Of a stretch of 31,537 bases of DNA, positions 15,714 through 23,400 are shown piece by piece. Position 1 is the stretch's first letter; the number at the start of each line of letters is the position of its first letter. The DNA comes from a virus. The stretch covers positions 1 to 31,537 of IMG/VR virus record IMGVR_UViG_3300045999_012996. One strand, 5' to 3'. The position numbers were made by a program, and so were the translations under genes. The notes under the pieces are model-generated. The model saw only the letters and a list, made by a program, of their open reading frames with translations. It was not told the DNA's origin and ran no database searches.

Positions 15714-18161
15714 TTAAGATTTAGTTATTTGAATATTAGAAAATGTAGCTTGATTAGGTGTTAATCCATAAGGATTATGTAAAATTCCCCCATCTCTACC
15801 TCCTAAATAAGTAGTGCCTGTTCTTCTATATGAATCATAATACTGACCATTTGAGGCTGAGTAATCATAACGATATAAGAAGGGTAAATTATTATTGTTA
15901 ATAATTACTTTATTTGAATTTTCATAAAGCCAATTTCTAACCTGTTTAAGATCAGCCCCAGGGTTTATTTGAAGATAAAGAGCTATTATCCCTGTTGTTA
16001 TAGCGGCAGCGCCTGAAGAGCCTAGGCTATTTAGAATCCCTGTAGTAGTGTCAAATAAAGGACCATTTGATGTCTTTAAACTCTGACTTAAATAAGGGAC
16101 AGTTAAGAATAAATTATTAACACTAGCTGTATTAAAATTAATAGATTTATATAAAGGATGAGACGAAGAATAATACATAAAACTTCCCTCACTCAACCCA
16201 GAGTTAAAAGTTGTAATCCCCCCTCCTCCTACATAAACATCAACCCCAGGACCTCTTACTGTATAATTAGTCCCATTTATATACCATCTAGGAGATGTAT
16301 CATCAAAAGTATAACGGTCTGGATTTAAAGTTAGGTTTAATTCACTAGCCTGAATTGAAGTATAATTATTATAATCCCCTGTACATAGTACACGATATGG
16401 AGTATTAGGTTGAGGGGGAGATTTTAGATCTAAAGGCACATCAGGAGAATATTCAATGTAAGTATCCCATAAATCTTGAGAAAAATATTTTGAATCATAA
16501 AAAGGATTATCAGGATCTGAGTCTAAAGACTCATTAGTTGTATAATGGCTATGATTACCAGCTGATTTGACAAGTATTACACCTGCTTGAGCTAGTTCTA
16601 ACATAGCTGTTTTAACAGCAGTAGTGTTTGGTAAAGAAGACCCATTAAACTCAAAATTATCTATAGCTCTAAATTTAAAGATAGAATCAATTAAAGGATC
16701 AAAAAGATAGTTAGCTGTGTTTAATCCTCGATCAATACCATAAGGATCATAAGGAGGATGTTCAGTAAAACCATATTCACATTTAGGAATACCATTATTT
16801 CCTCCTTCATAAACAGTTTGTCCTTTTGTTACTATTTTAGATATATTAGTTTTAGATAAAACTCCTCCAGACACTTCACAAATAAATGAACCTCCTTTTC
16901 CTGAGGGTAAAAGAAAATCATTAATAGATCCTGTATATATTTTTATAGGGGTGTAATAATTATATGAAGAAGTTATACTTAAGATGTTATTATTATAACT
17001 AGCTGTGAAATAACCACTAGAGTTAATAGCATTGATTAATCCTACACTTATAGATGAGGTAAAATTATACCGGTTCCATTTCCAATAATTACCATCAGGT
17101 ATTAAGAAAGAATCAAAATTTCCTGATGAAGTTGTTAAGTTAGATGAAGATATAAAAAAGAGATCAGGCCCAACATGAGCTATTCTTATACCATCATTAG
17201 GTTTAATGTTAGTTAGTTCAAAAGACCCACTAACCTTACTCCCAGTTTCAAAAGCACTTAAAGCGTAAAAAGTAAATCCTCTAAAACTTTGATTGACAAT
17301 AGTCGGACGTTTATATCCTGTGTTAAGGTTAATAGATTTTGAAGTATGAAAATTTTTTATAATATTTAATTCTCTAACTATAGAATTTTCTAATCCATTT
17401 TTTAAAAAATAAATATTAGCATTTTTAGCTACACCTGAAGTTAGCCCAGCGGCTAAGCTAGCCATAACCATACCATGTTGATAGGTTGAACTAGTTGTAT
17501 TTTTATAGTAGGAACCACTTATTGAATCATAAGATCCTTTACTAGTAACATAATCTCTCCAAGAAATATATTGGATTCTACATTCACCATCTAAGTTATA
17601 AAATTCAGCATGTTTATGAAAAAAACCATCATTAAAACTTTCAAAAATAATTATATCTACTCCAGTGCCATCTAATTTATAATTATAAGAAGAAGTATAT
17701 ACAAAAGAAGCTGGAATACTTGTATTAGTATCTGTTAAACCTCCTATAAGATTCATAGTTTTAGATCCTAAAGATCCTGAAAATGCTTGGTCTTTGGGTA
17801 GAGAATGGTATTTTAGATGAGTAGGGTAAGGAGGTAAAGGTTCATTTAATGAAGGACTTGGATATAATCTAAAATTTCCCCTAATAGAACCTTCATCAAC
17901 TGACTCAGTAGGAAAAAGAGAAAGATCTTCAATAGCTAAAATATTAGGATCTGAAGTTAAGTTTCTTACTTCATCTTCTGTTAAGAAATAAGAACCTATT
18001 CTTTCAAAAGAACCTAAAAAACTAGCCGTTACAACCCTATCAGGAAACCATTCATTTTCATATGATGGTCTAGTATTAGAAGGAGTTTTAAAAATAGTAT
18101 CAATATCTTTAATTTTATAATTTCTTACTGTAGTTATATAATATTCTTTTAACTCACTCAT
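15714..18161 (-). CDS. Degenerate subtilisin-like paralogue (probable pseudoprotease) with inserted beta module
   Basis: An 815-residue paralogue of the neighbouring protease. The N-terminal 80 residues match in order (WFPDRVVTASF, FLTEDEVRNLTSDPNILAIE). The Asp site reads GVDIIIFESFND, so Glu174 replaces the catalytic Asp. His229 is kept but as QHGMVMAS instead of HGTG. Asn536 is kept (VKSAGNHSH). Ser716 is kept in GSSGAAAITTG, but the usual SxP proline is gone. Loss of the Asp and altered glycine motifs point to low or no protease activity. Residues about 313-434 are an insertion not present in the paralogue and similar to the sheath insertion. The likely role is structural or binding, derived by duplication. 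It follows the large fibre gene by 22 nt. Confidence 0.8.
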   Translation of the reverse strand: MSELKEYYITTVRNYKIKDIDTIFKTPSNTRPSYENEWFPDRVVTASFLGSFERIGSYFLTEDEVRNLTSDPNILAIEDLSLFPTESVDEGSIRGNFRLYPSPSLNEPLPPYPTHLKYHSLPKDQAFSGSLGSKTMNLIGGLTDTNTSIPASFVYTSSYNYKLDGTGVDIIIFESFNDGFFHKHAEFYNLDGECRIQYISWRDYVTSKGSYDSISGSYYKNTTSSTYQHGMVMASLAAGLTSGVAKNANIYFLKNGLENSIVRELNIIKNFHTSKSINLNTGYKRPTIVNQSFRGFTFYALSAFETGSKVSGSFELTNIKPNDGIRIAHVGPDLFFISSSNLTTSSGNFDSFLIPDGNYWKWNRYNFTSSISVGLINAINSSGYFTASYNNNILSITSSYNYYTPIKIYTGSINDFLLPSGKGGSFICEVSGGVLSKTNISKIVTKGQTVYEGGNNGIPKCEYGFTEHPPYDPYGIDRGLNTANYLFDPLIDSIFKFRAIDNFEFNGSSLPNTTAVKTAMLELAQAGVILVKSAGNHSHYTTNESLDSDPDNPFYDSKYFSQDLWDTYIEYSPDVPLDLKSPPQPNTPYRVLCTGDYNNYTSIQASELNLTLNPDRYTFDDTSPRWYINGTNYTVRGPGVDVYVGGGGITTFNSGLSEGSFMYYSSSHPLYKSINFNTASVNNLFLTVPYLSQSLKTSNGPLFDTTTGILNSLGSSGAAAITTGIIALYLQINPGADLKQVRNWLYENSNKVIINNNNLPFLYRYDYSASNGQYYDSYRRTGTTYLGGRDGGILHNPYGLTPNQATFSNIQITKS
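16860..17225 (-). repeat. Sheath-like beta module inserted in the degenerate subtilase
   Basis: This encodes residues about 313-434 of the 815-aa protein and matches the sheath insertion (10025-10372) in landmark order: NYWKWN, LINAIN, YFTASYNNNILSIT, YTGSINDFLL, GGV. The adjacent active paralogue lacks it. Confidence 0.6.
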
Positions 18162-18183
18162 AATATATAATATATAATCTTAA

Positions 18184-21100
18184 TTAATGAAAGGCAACCC
18201 AAACTCCATTAGCATAACCAAAAAACTTATATTGTTCTGAATCATATACTATATCTCCGTTTTGGGGACTAATAATAGATCCTGTTGTAGTTGGAACTAA
18301 TCTTAAAACTGGACTTTGAATTACAACAGCGTTGCTAGCACTTAGATTTAAGTTAGTATCTGATGTGATAGTAGGTATACCTGTACCTGTTAAAACAAAA
18401 TCATCAGCTGATATTGTATCTGTAGTTGTGATACTACCTGATATATTGAGTGATCCTGTTAGGGAAGCTATATTATTAGAACCATTAAAGGTGAAATTAT
18501 TAGACCCACCAAAAACCCCAGCATTATTATACTGAATAGTATTAAAATTTCCACCAGGAGTTCCACTTCCCCCTCCACCTCCAAAAGCGTTAGCTCCTGT
18601 TATAAATAGTTGACCTGTAGTATTATCAAAAGTTACAACATGTTGTTTAGGAGTTGTTTGGTTTATTAACCCTTTTAAATAAAGCTCAGAACTTCCTATT
18701 TGATTAAAAGAACCTGTTAAAGCTAAACTACCTGTAATACGAGTTGAACCTGTTATTATTAAACTACCTGATATAATAGCTGAGCCAGTGTATGGGAAAT
18801 CTGATCCACCACTCCCTCCCCCACTTCCTGTATTAACAGTAATAGGAAAAGTTGAACCATCACCTTTTGTAAAGGTGATAGTATTTAAAGTGACAGAAGC
18901 AGTTAAGAGATTTCTAGAAGCTAAAGAAGAACTAATTGAGTTAGTAGCCCAAGAAGCTGTTCCAAACAGAGAACCAGTAATTCCGCTACTAGCACTAACT
19001 ATAGAGGCTGTGATTGGAATATTTGTACTAGCTCCATTTTGAGTTACTGACTGTAAATTACCTATACCTGAAGTTAGAGAGGCTAAAGAAGAAGAAACAC
19101 TTGGGTATCCTTTAATAGAAAGATCACCACTAGCACTAATATTAGCACTAGCTGTTATATTTCTAGCAACTAAATCTGTTGTAAGAGAAGGTGTAAAACC
19201 TCCTCCTCCACCACCTACAACATTAAAAGCCCAAGAAGCTGTACCAAATAAAGAACCAGTGATTCCACTACTAGCACTAATTATAGAAGCTGTTACATTA
19301 TTAGTGGCGTATATAGAACCTGTAAGTTTTAATTCTCCTAATTGAGATGAAAAACTAAGTTTAGGATTTTTATATAAAGTAGAAACAGCTGAAGTTCCTC
19401 CATCCCATATTAAAGGATAAAAATCTCCTAAAGTAATTTCTGTTACCTTTGTTCGATCTGAAGATATAGCATTAGTAGCCCAACTTGAAGTACCAATTAA
19501 ACTTCCACTAGTGACAGTTATAGATCCAATTGAATTTAAAGAACCAGTTATATTTAAAGAACCTGTAAGGTTTAATCTACCATCACTAATACTAGTACCT
19601 GGAATAAATGTTAAATTACTATGTGAACTTCTAAAGATTGTATTCCCTGAGCCAAAAACTATTGGGAATGAGGTAGTACTACCAGCTGAGCCTACTATAA
19701 CAGAGGTGGCAGTACCAAATAATGATCCTGTTATTCTACTAGCACTAATTATAGAAGCTGTTATATTATTAGTAATATTTAAAGAACCAGTTATATTTAA
19801 AGAACCTGTAATTCTTAGCGATCCTGAGATGGTAAGGTCATTAGTGATATATAAATTTTTAGTACTTAAAAGTTCAGAACTTGGGACATAAACTAAATTC
19901 CCACCAGGAAAGTCATAAAGGTTATCACTACTTCTTATAACTAAATTATAGGTTCCTGCTGAGCTTTGGTTTAATGATGTAATATTAACTGTGTTAGCTT
20001 TTCCAACAGTCATTGAACCAGTATAGTCATTTAAAACAAAGGAACTAGTTTGGGTGTTTGGAACAAACGAGCTAGTTTGAGTATTTTGGACAAAACTTGA
20101 GGTTTGAGTGTTTTGAACAAAACTAGAAGTTTGAGTGTTTTGAACAAACGAGCTAGTTTGAGAACTAAACACAACATTTCCTTCCCCAGTTTTACTAATA
20201 TTACCTCCACTTATTATTAAAGAGCCAGTTAAAATAATATTATTATTATTGAAAATAAAATTATCTGATCCAGCTAGTTCACCACTATTATTATATTGGA
20301 TAGTTTTATTAGATCCAGCGGCTCCACCTCCACCCCCACTTCCTCCAAAAGCACTAGCCCCAGTTATAAAAAGTTGGCCTGTAGTATTATTGAAGGTTAC
20401 AACATGAGAAGCTGGGGTTGTTTGGTCAATTAACCCTTTTAAGAAGATTTCAGAACTCCCTATTTGACTGAGGGAGCCAGTTAAATTTAAGCTACCTGTA
20501 ATAAGGGCAGATCCTGTGTAAGGGAATTTAACAAATGAGCTAGTTTGATTGTTTTGAACAAAACTAGAAGTTTGGGTATTTTGAACAAATGAACTAGTTT
20601 GGTTGTTTTGAACAAAACTTGAAGTTTGGGTATTTTGAACAAATGAGCTAGTTTGATTGTTTTGGACAAATGAACTAGTTTGATTATTTCTAATAAATGA
20701 GCTAGTTTGAGAATTAACTATAAAACTTGAAGTTTGAGAATTTAGCACATAAGGTGCTAACATTGAACTAGTATAGTCATTTAAAACAAATGAACTAGTT
20801 TGATTGTTTTGAACAAAACTAGAGGTTTGGTTGTTTTGAACAAATGAGCTAGTTTGATTGTTTTGAACAAAACTTGAAGTTTGGGCATTTTGAACAAATG
20901 AACTAGTTTGAGAATTTAGCACATAAGGTGCTAACATTGAACTAGTATAGTCATTTAAAACAAATGAACTAGTTTGATTGTTTTGAACAAAACTTGAAGT
21001 TTGGGTATTTTGAACAAATGAGCTAGTTTGATTGTTTTGAACAAAACTTGAAGTTTGGGCATTTTGAACAAATGAACTAGTTTGAGAATTTGGTACATAA

Positions 21101-22602
21101 GAAGATAGTTGGGAATTAAATACAACATTCCCTTCTCCAGTTTTACTAATATTACCTCCACTTATTATTAAAGAACCAGTTAATAAAACAGTATCAGTAC
21201 CATTAAAAGTAAAACTATTAGACCCCCCAAAAGCCCCAGCATTATTATATTGAATAGTGGTTGAAACTCCACCAGGAGTTCCACTTCCTCCTCCACCTCC
21301 CCCAAAAGCACTAGCCCCTGTTATATATAATTTTCCGGTAGCATTATCAAAGGTTACAACATGTTGTTGAGGAGATGTTTGATTGATTAATCCCTTTAAG
21401 AAAAGTTCAGAACTTCCTATTTGACTAAAAGAACCTGTTAAAACTAAACTACCTGTGATAAAAGCAGATCCTGTATATGGAAAACTCGAACCTCCTCCTC
21501 CACCACTCCCAGTGTCAACAGTAATACTAAACTCAGTAGCATTACCTTTTGTAAAGGTAATAGTATTTAAAGTGACAGAAGCAGTAACTAAAAAACTTGA
21601 GGTTTGACTATTTTGAACAAAACTTGAGGTTTGGGTATTTTGAACAAAAGAACTAGTTTGAGAATTAACTACAAAACTTGAAGTTTGGTCATTTTGAACA
21701 AAAGAACTAGTTTGATTGTTTTGAACAAAACTAGAGGTTTGGTTGTTTTGAACAAATGAACTAGTTTGAGAACTTTGAATAAAACTTGAAGTTTGAGTGT
21801 TTTGAACAAAACTTGAAGTTTGGTCATTTTGAACAAAAGAACTAGTTTGGCTGTTTAGAACATAGTTAGGAGCAAATGAAGCTGTTAAAGCGTTAGTAGC
21901 CCAACTTGAAGTGCCAAATAAAGAACTTGTTATTTGTGAAGCAGATACAATTGAAGAAGTTATAGAGGGAGCTAGTAGTCTATTTACAACTCTCACTCTA
22001 CCGCTAGTTATTAATAACTCTTCATTGTAAAAGCCAGTAGTAGAATTAAGTATATCTACTTCAAATTCATTTTTATTATGCTGAAGTAATGTACCAAGAC
22101 CTCCAATATCTTCTCCTGTTGAGACTTGAAATCCTTGAGGTACATGGATAATAAAATCTTGAGTAGAACTGCTTTTATAAGATACCAACTCAGTATCACC
22201 TATTTTTAAAAAATTAAAATTATTAGATAATAAGTTAGAAGAACTTATTAAAAGTCCTGAACCTGTTACAGGGCGGGTGGTAGTTACATAATAACCAATA
22301 TTGTAAGTATCAGTGTATATATTTGAATTTCCTTTCCCAGTTAAAATAACTCCACCACTAACCTGTAAACTTCCTGTAATTTTAGCTATACCATTATTAA
22401 TCCCATCAGGAATAAAAGGAAAACCACTCCCAGGATCTCCTTTAGGCCCTATAGGACCAGGAGCACCCATAGAAGTAACTTCTATAATTTTATTAGATGG
22501 GGATTGAGTTATATTTACAGTGTTACCATCTTGGGTAAGGATTTGAATTATATTATAATCAGCTCCTCCAATTGTATTAACTGTATTATTATTGTTAGCC
22601 AT
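18184..22602 (-). CDS. Large repetitive tail fibre protein with collagen-like start and nine-residue repeats
   Basis: A 1472-residue fibre. Residues 46-60 are Gly-X-Y collagen-like (GAPGPIGPKGDPGSG), preceded by NKIIEV, which matches the start of the 1174-aa fibre. Three arrays of a nine-residue repeat (consensus NxQTSSFVQ) follow at residues 250-338, 496-691 and 813-860, about 34 copies. A module of about 120 residues (FPYTGSA to NVVF) occurs three times. Other stretches repeat ITASIISAS-GITGSLFGTASWATN. The C-terminus (ISPQNGDIVYDSEQYKFFGY, then WVAF) is a common phage-fibre ending. The protein is extremely rich in Ser, Thr, Asn and Gly, as in trimeric beta-structured fibres. It is probably a receptor-binding long fibre; no chaperone or peptidase domain is visible. 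Confidence 0.88.
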   Translation of the reverse strand: MANNNNTVNTIGGADYNIIQILTQDGNTVNITQSPSNKIIEVTSMGAPGPIGPKGDPGSGFPFIPDGINNGIAKITGSLQVSGGVILTGKGNSNIYTDTYNIGYYVTTTRPVTGSGLLISSSNLLSNNFNFLKIGDTELVSYKSSSTQDFIIHVPQGFQVSTGEDIGGLGTLLQHNKNEFEVDILNSTTGFYNEELLITSGRVRVVNRLLAPSITSSIVSASQITSSLFGTSSWATNALTASFAPNYVLNSQTSSFVQNDQTSSFVQNTQTSSFIQSSQTSSFVQNNQTSSFVQNNQTSSFVQNDQTSSFVVNSQTSSFVQNTQTSSFVQNSQTSSFLVTASVTLNTITFTKGNATEFSITVDTGSGGGGGSSFPYTGSAFITGSLVLTGSFSQIGSSELFLKGLINQTSPQQHVVTFDNATGKLYITGASAFGGGGGGSGTPGGVSTTIQYNNAGAFGGSNSFTFNGTDTVLLTGSLIISGGNISKTGEGNVVFNSQLSSYVPNSQTSSFVQNAQTSSFVQNNQTSSFVQNTQTSSFVQNNQTSSFVLNDYTSSMLAPYVLNSQTSSFVQNAQTSSFVQNNQTSSFVQNNQTSSFVQNNQTSSFVLNDYTSSMLAPYVLNSQTSSFIVNSQTSSFIRNNQTSSFVQNNQTSSFVQNTQTSSFVQNNQTSSFVQNTQTSSFVQNNQTSSFVKFPYTGSALITGSLNLTGSLSQIGSSEIFLKGLIDQTTPASHVVTFNNTTGQLFITGASAFGGSGGGGGAAGSNKTIQYNNSGELAGSDNFIFNNNNIILTGSLIISGGNISKTGEGNVVFSSQTSSFVQNTQTSSFVQNTQTSSFVQNTQTSSFVPNTQTSSFVLNDYTGSMTVGKANTVNITSLNQSSAGTYNLVIRSSDNLYDFPGGNLVYVPSSELLSTKNLYITNDLTISGSLRITGSLNITGSLNITNNITASIISASRITGSLFGTATSVIVGSAGSTTSFPIVFGSGNTIFRSSHSNLTFIPGTSISDGRLNLTGSLNITGSLNSIGSITVTSGSLIGTSSWATNAISSDRTKVTEITLGDFYPLIWDGGTSAVSTLYKNPKLSFSSQLGELKLTGSIYATNNVTASIISASSGITGSLFGTASWAFNVVGGGGGGFTPSLTTDLVARNITASANISASGDLSIKGYPSVSSSLASLTSGIGNLQSVTQNGASTNIPITASIVSASSGITGSLFGTASWATNSISSSLASRNLLTASVTLNTITFTKGDGSTFPITVNTGSGGGSGGSDFPYTGSAIISGSLIITGSTRITGSLALTGSFNQIGSSELYLKGLINQTTPKQHVVTFDNTTGQLFITGANAFGGGGGSGTPGGNFNTIQYNNAGVFGGSNNFTFNGSNNIASLTGSLNISGSITTTDTISADDFVLTGTGIPTITSDTNLNLSASNAVVIQSPVLRLVPTTTGSIISPQNGDIVYDSEQYKFFGYANGVWVAFH
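18433..18798 (-). repeat. Fibre module, third copy (FPYTGSA module)
   Basis: Residues about 1269-1390 of the 1472-aa fibre repeat the module at 20167-20526 and 21118-21483, with shared landmarks GSSELYLKGLINQTTP, HVVTFDNTTGQLFITGA, a poly-Gly linker and TIQYNNAG. Confidence 0.8.
20023..20166 (-). repeat. Nine-residue (27-nt) repeat array C in the fibre
   Basis: Five in-frame copies of xxQTSSFV, ending with NDYTGSM. Confidence 0.9.
20167..20526 (-). repeat. Fibre module, second copy (FPYTGSA module)
   Basis: Residues about 693-812; shares GSSEIFLKGLIDQTTP, HVVTFNNTTGQLFITGASAF, a poly-Gly linker, TIQYNNSG and SGGNISKTGEGNVVF with the first copy. Confidence 0.85.
20530..21117 (-). repeat. Nine-residue (27-nt) repeat array B in the fibre
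   Basis: About 19 in-frame copies of NxQTSSFVQ, interrupted twice by NDYTSSMLAPYVL. It includes a near-exact 174-bp tandem duplication. Confidence 0.92.
20743..21090 (-). repeat. 174-bp tandem duplication inside array B
   Basis: Units 20917-21090 and 20743-20916 each encode 58 residues made of five nine-mers plus NDYTSSMLAPYVL. A 90-nt stretch is identical at 20731-20820 and 20905-20994 (offset 174), and the rest differs at only a few positions. Confidence 0.9.
21118..21483 (-). repeat. Fibre module, first copy (FPYTGSA module)
   Basis: Residues about 374-495 of the 1472-aa fibre: GSSELFLKGLINQTSP, HVVTFDNATGKLYITGASAF, a poly-Gly linker, TIQYNNAG and SGGNISKTGEGNVVF. Confidence 0.85.
21589..21855 (-). 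repeat. Nine-residue (27-nt) repeat array A in the fibre
   Basis: Ten consecutive in-frame copies of NxQTSSFVQ (residues 250-338), starting right after a SSWATNALTASFAPN segment. Confidence 0.92.
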
Positions 22603-22609
22603 GGTTAGT

Positions 22610-22617
22610 TATAAATA
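22610..22617 (-). promoter_or_regulatory. AATATTTATA-type junction motif (copy 7)
   Basis: The coding strand reads TAAAAATATTTATAACTAAC, 7 nt before the ATG of the large fibre. It occupies most of the 18-nt gap after the adhesin-like gene. Confidence 0.5.
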
Positions 22618-22620
22618 TTT

Positions 22621-23400
22621 TTAAGGAGCAGGTCTTATAGCAAATTGACGAGCTTGAATACCATCATTAACTTGGGCTGTGAAAATTACATCTAAAGATG
22701 GGCCTGAAAGAGGTATGTTTTTGGTAATCCATCCACATGATAGGTTAGCCCCTGTAGTACCTACTTCAGCTTGTTGGCCTGGGGGGATTGTAGAGGGCCA
22801 ACCAGAACCATTAGGAGTAAAAGGTTCACCATCACCTCCATCAAAAGTGACTCCGGCAAATACTAAACAATTATCTACAGGAGTATTTAAAGATGAAGCT
22901 GTTATAAAGGTTGATGTATTTTGAGATAAACTACCTAAAGTAATAGGATTTGTTTGGTCTGCTCCTGGTATTCTAATATACCATACAGCTATGTCAGCAA
23001 AAGGAGCCGCTATAGAATCTAAATCTATATTTACATTTCCTTCAGAACCGTTTGATATTTTATAAAATAGAGTAGTCTCAATATCATAAACATCACTATA
23101 ATCTGAAAAGGAAGAAGTCCATCCTGAAGGGAGAGAAAATAATTGAGTAGTTATTATATTATCAGCATGACAATATAATAATAATAAATCTCCAGATTGT
23201 ATATTAGTAGGAGCTGAAGCAGAAATACTGGCTGAAGGTACATTGGGCATTTGAGCAGTTGAAAGAAAATAACTACCAACCTGTAAATTTCCCCCAGCTG
23301 GGACTTCTATTCCTCCAAAATTTGTTATACTATTTATTGGGATTTCTATATATTTTGATAGTTGCCCCCACTCAATTCCATTAAAAGAATAAATTGGCAT
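22621..23400 (-). CDS. Putative tail-fibre-associated adhesin or accessory protein
   Basis: A 259-residue, beta-rich protein. From residue about 55 onward it follows the pattern of jelly-roll accessory domains on phage tails: IQSGDLLLLYCHAD, then LPSGWTSSFSDYSD, LFYKISNGSEGNVNI, WYIRIPGADQTNPI and a final strand RQFAIRPAP. The first 45 residues (IYSFNGIEWGQLSKYIEIP) look like a separate attachment segment. I recognise the general architecture but not a named family or enzyme motif. Its start overlaps the stop of the 1174-aa fibre by one base (TAATG), so translation is coupled, and it precedes the large fibre by 18 nt. A receptor-binding or fibre-tip role is inferred from context. Confidence 0.6.
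   Translation of the reverse strand: MPIYSFNGIEWGQLSKYIEIPINSITNFGGIEVPAGGNLQVGSYFLSTAQMPNVPSASISASAPTNIQSGDLLLLYCHADNIITTQLFSLPSGWTSSFSDYSDVYDIETTLFYKISNGSEGNVNIDLDSIAAPFADIAVWYIRIPGADQTNPITLGSLSQNTSTFITASSLNTPVDNCLVFAGVTFDGGDGEPFTPNGSGWPSTIPPGQQAEVGTTGANLSCGWITKNIPLSGPSLDVIFTAQVNDGIQARQFAIRPAP

Noticed and set aside
20530-21117. Possible CRISPR array
   Set aside because: The repeats are contiguous 27-nt units with no spacers and stay in frame in a fibre gene.
20487-21161. Short minus-strand ORFs with KLAHLFKIPKLQVLFKT repeats
   Set aside because: They are out-of-frame readings of the 27-nt fibre repeats.
22679-22924. Plus-strand 81-aa ORF in the 259-aa adhesin-like gene
   Set aside because: Antisense to a gene with coupled start and stop, and Pro/Gly content mirrors the coding strand.
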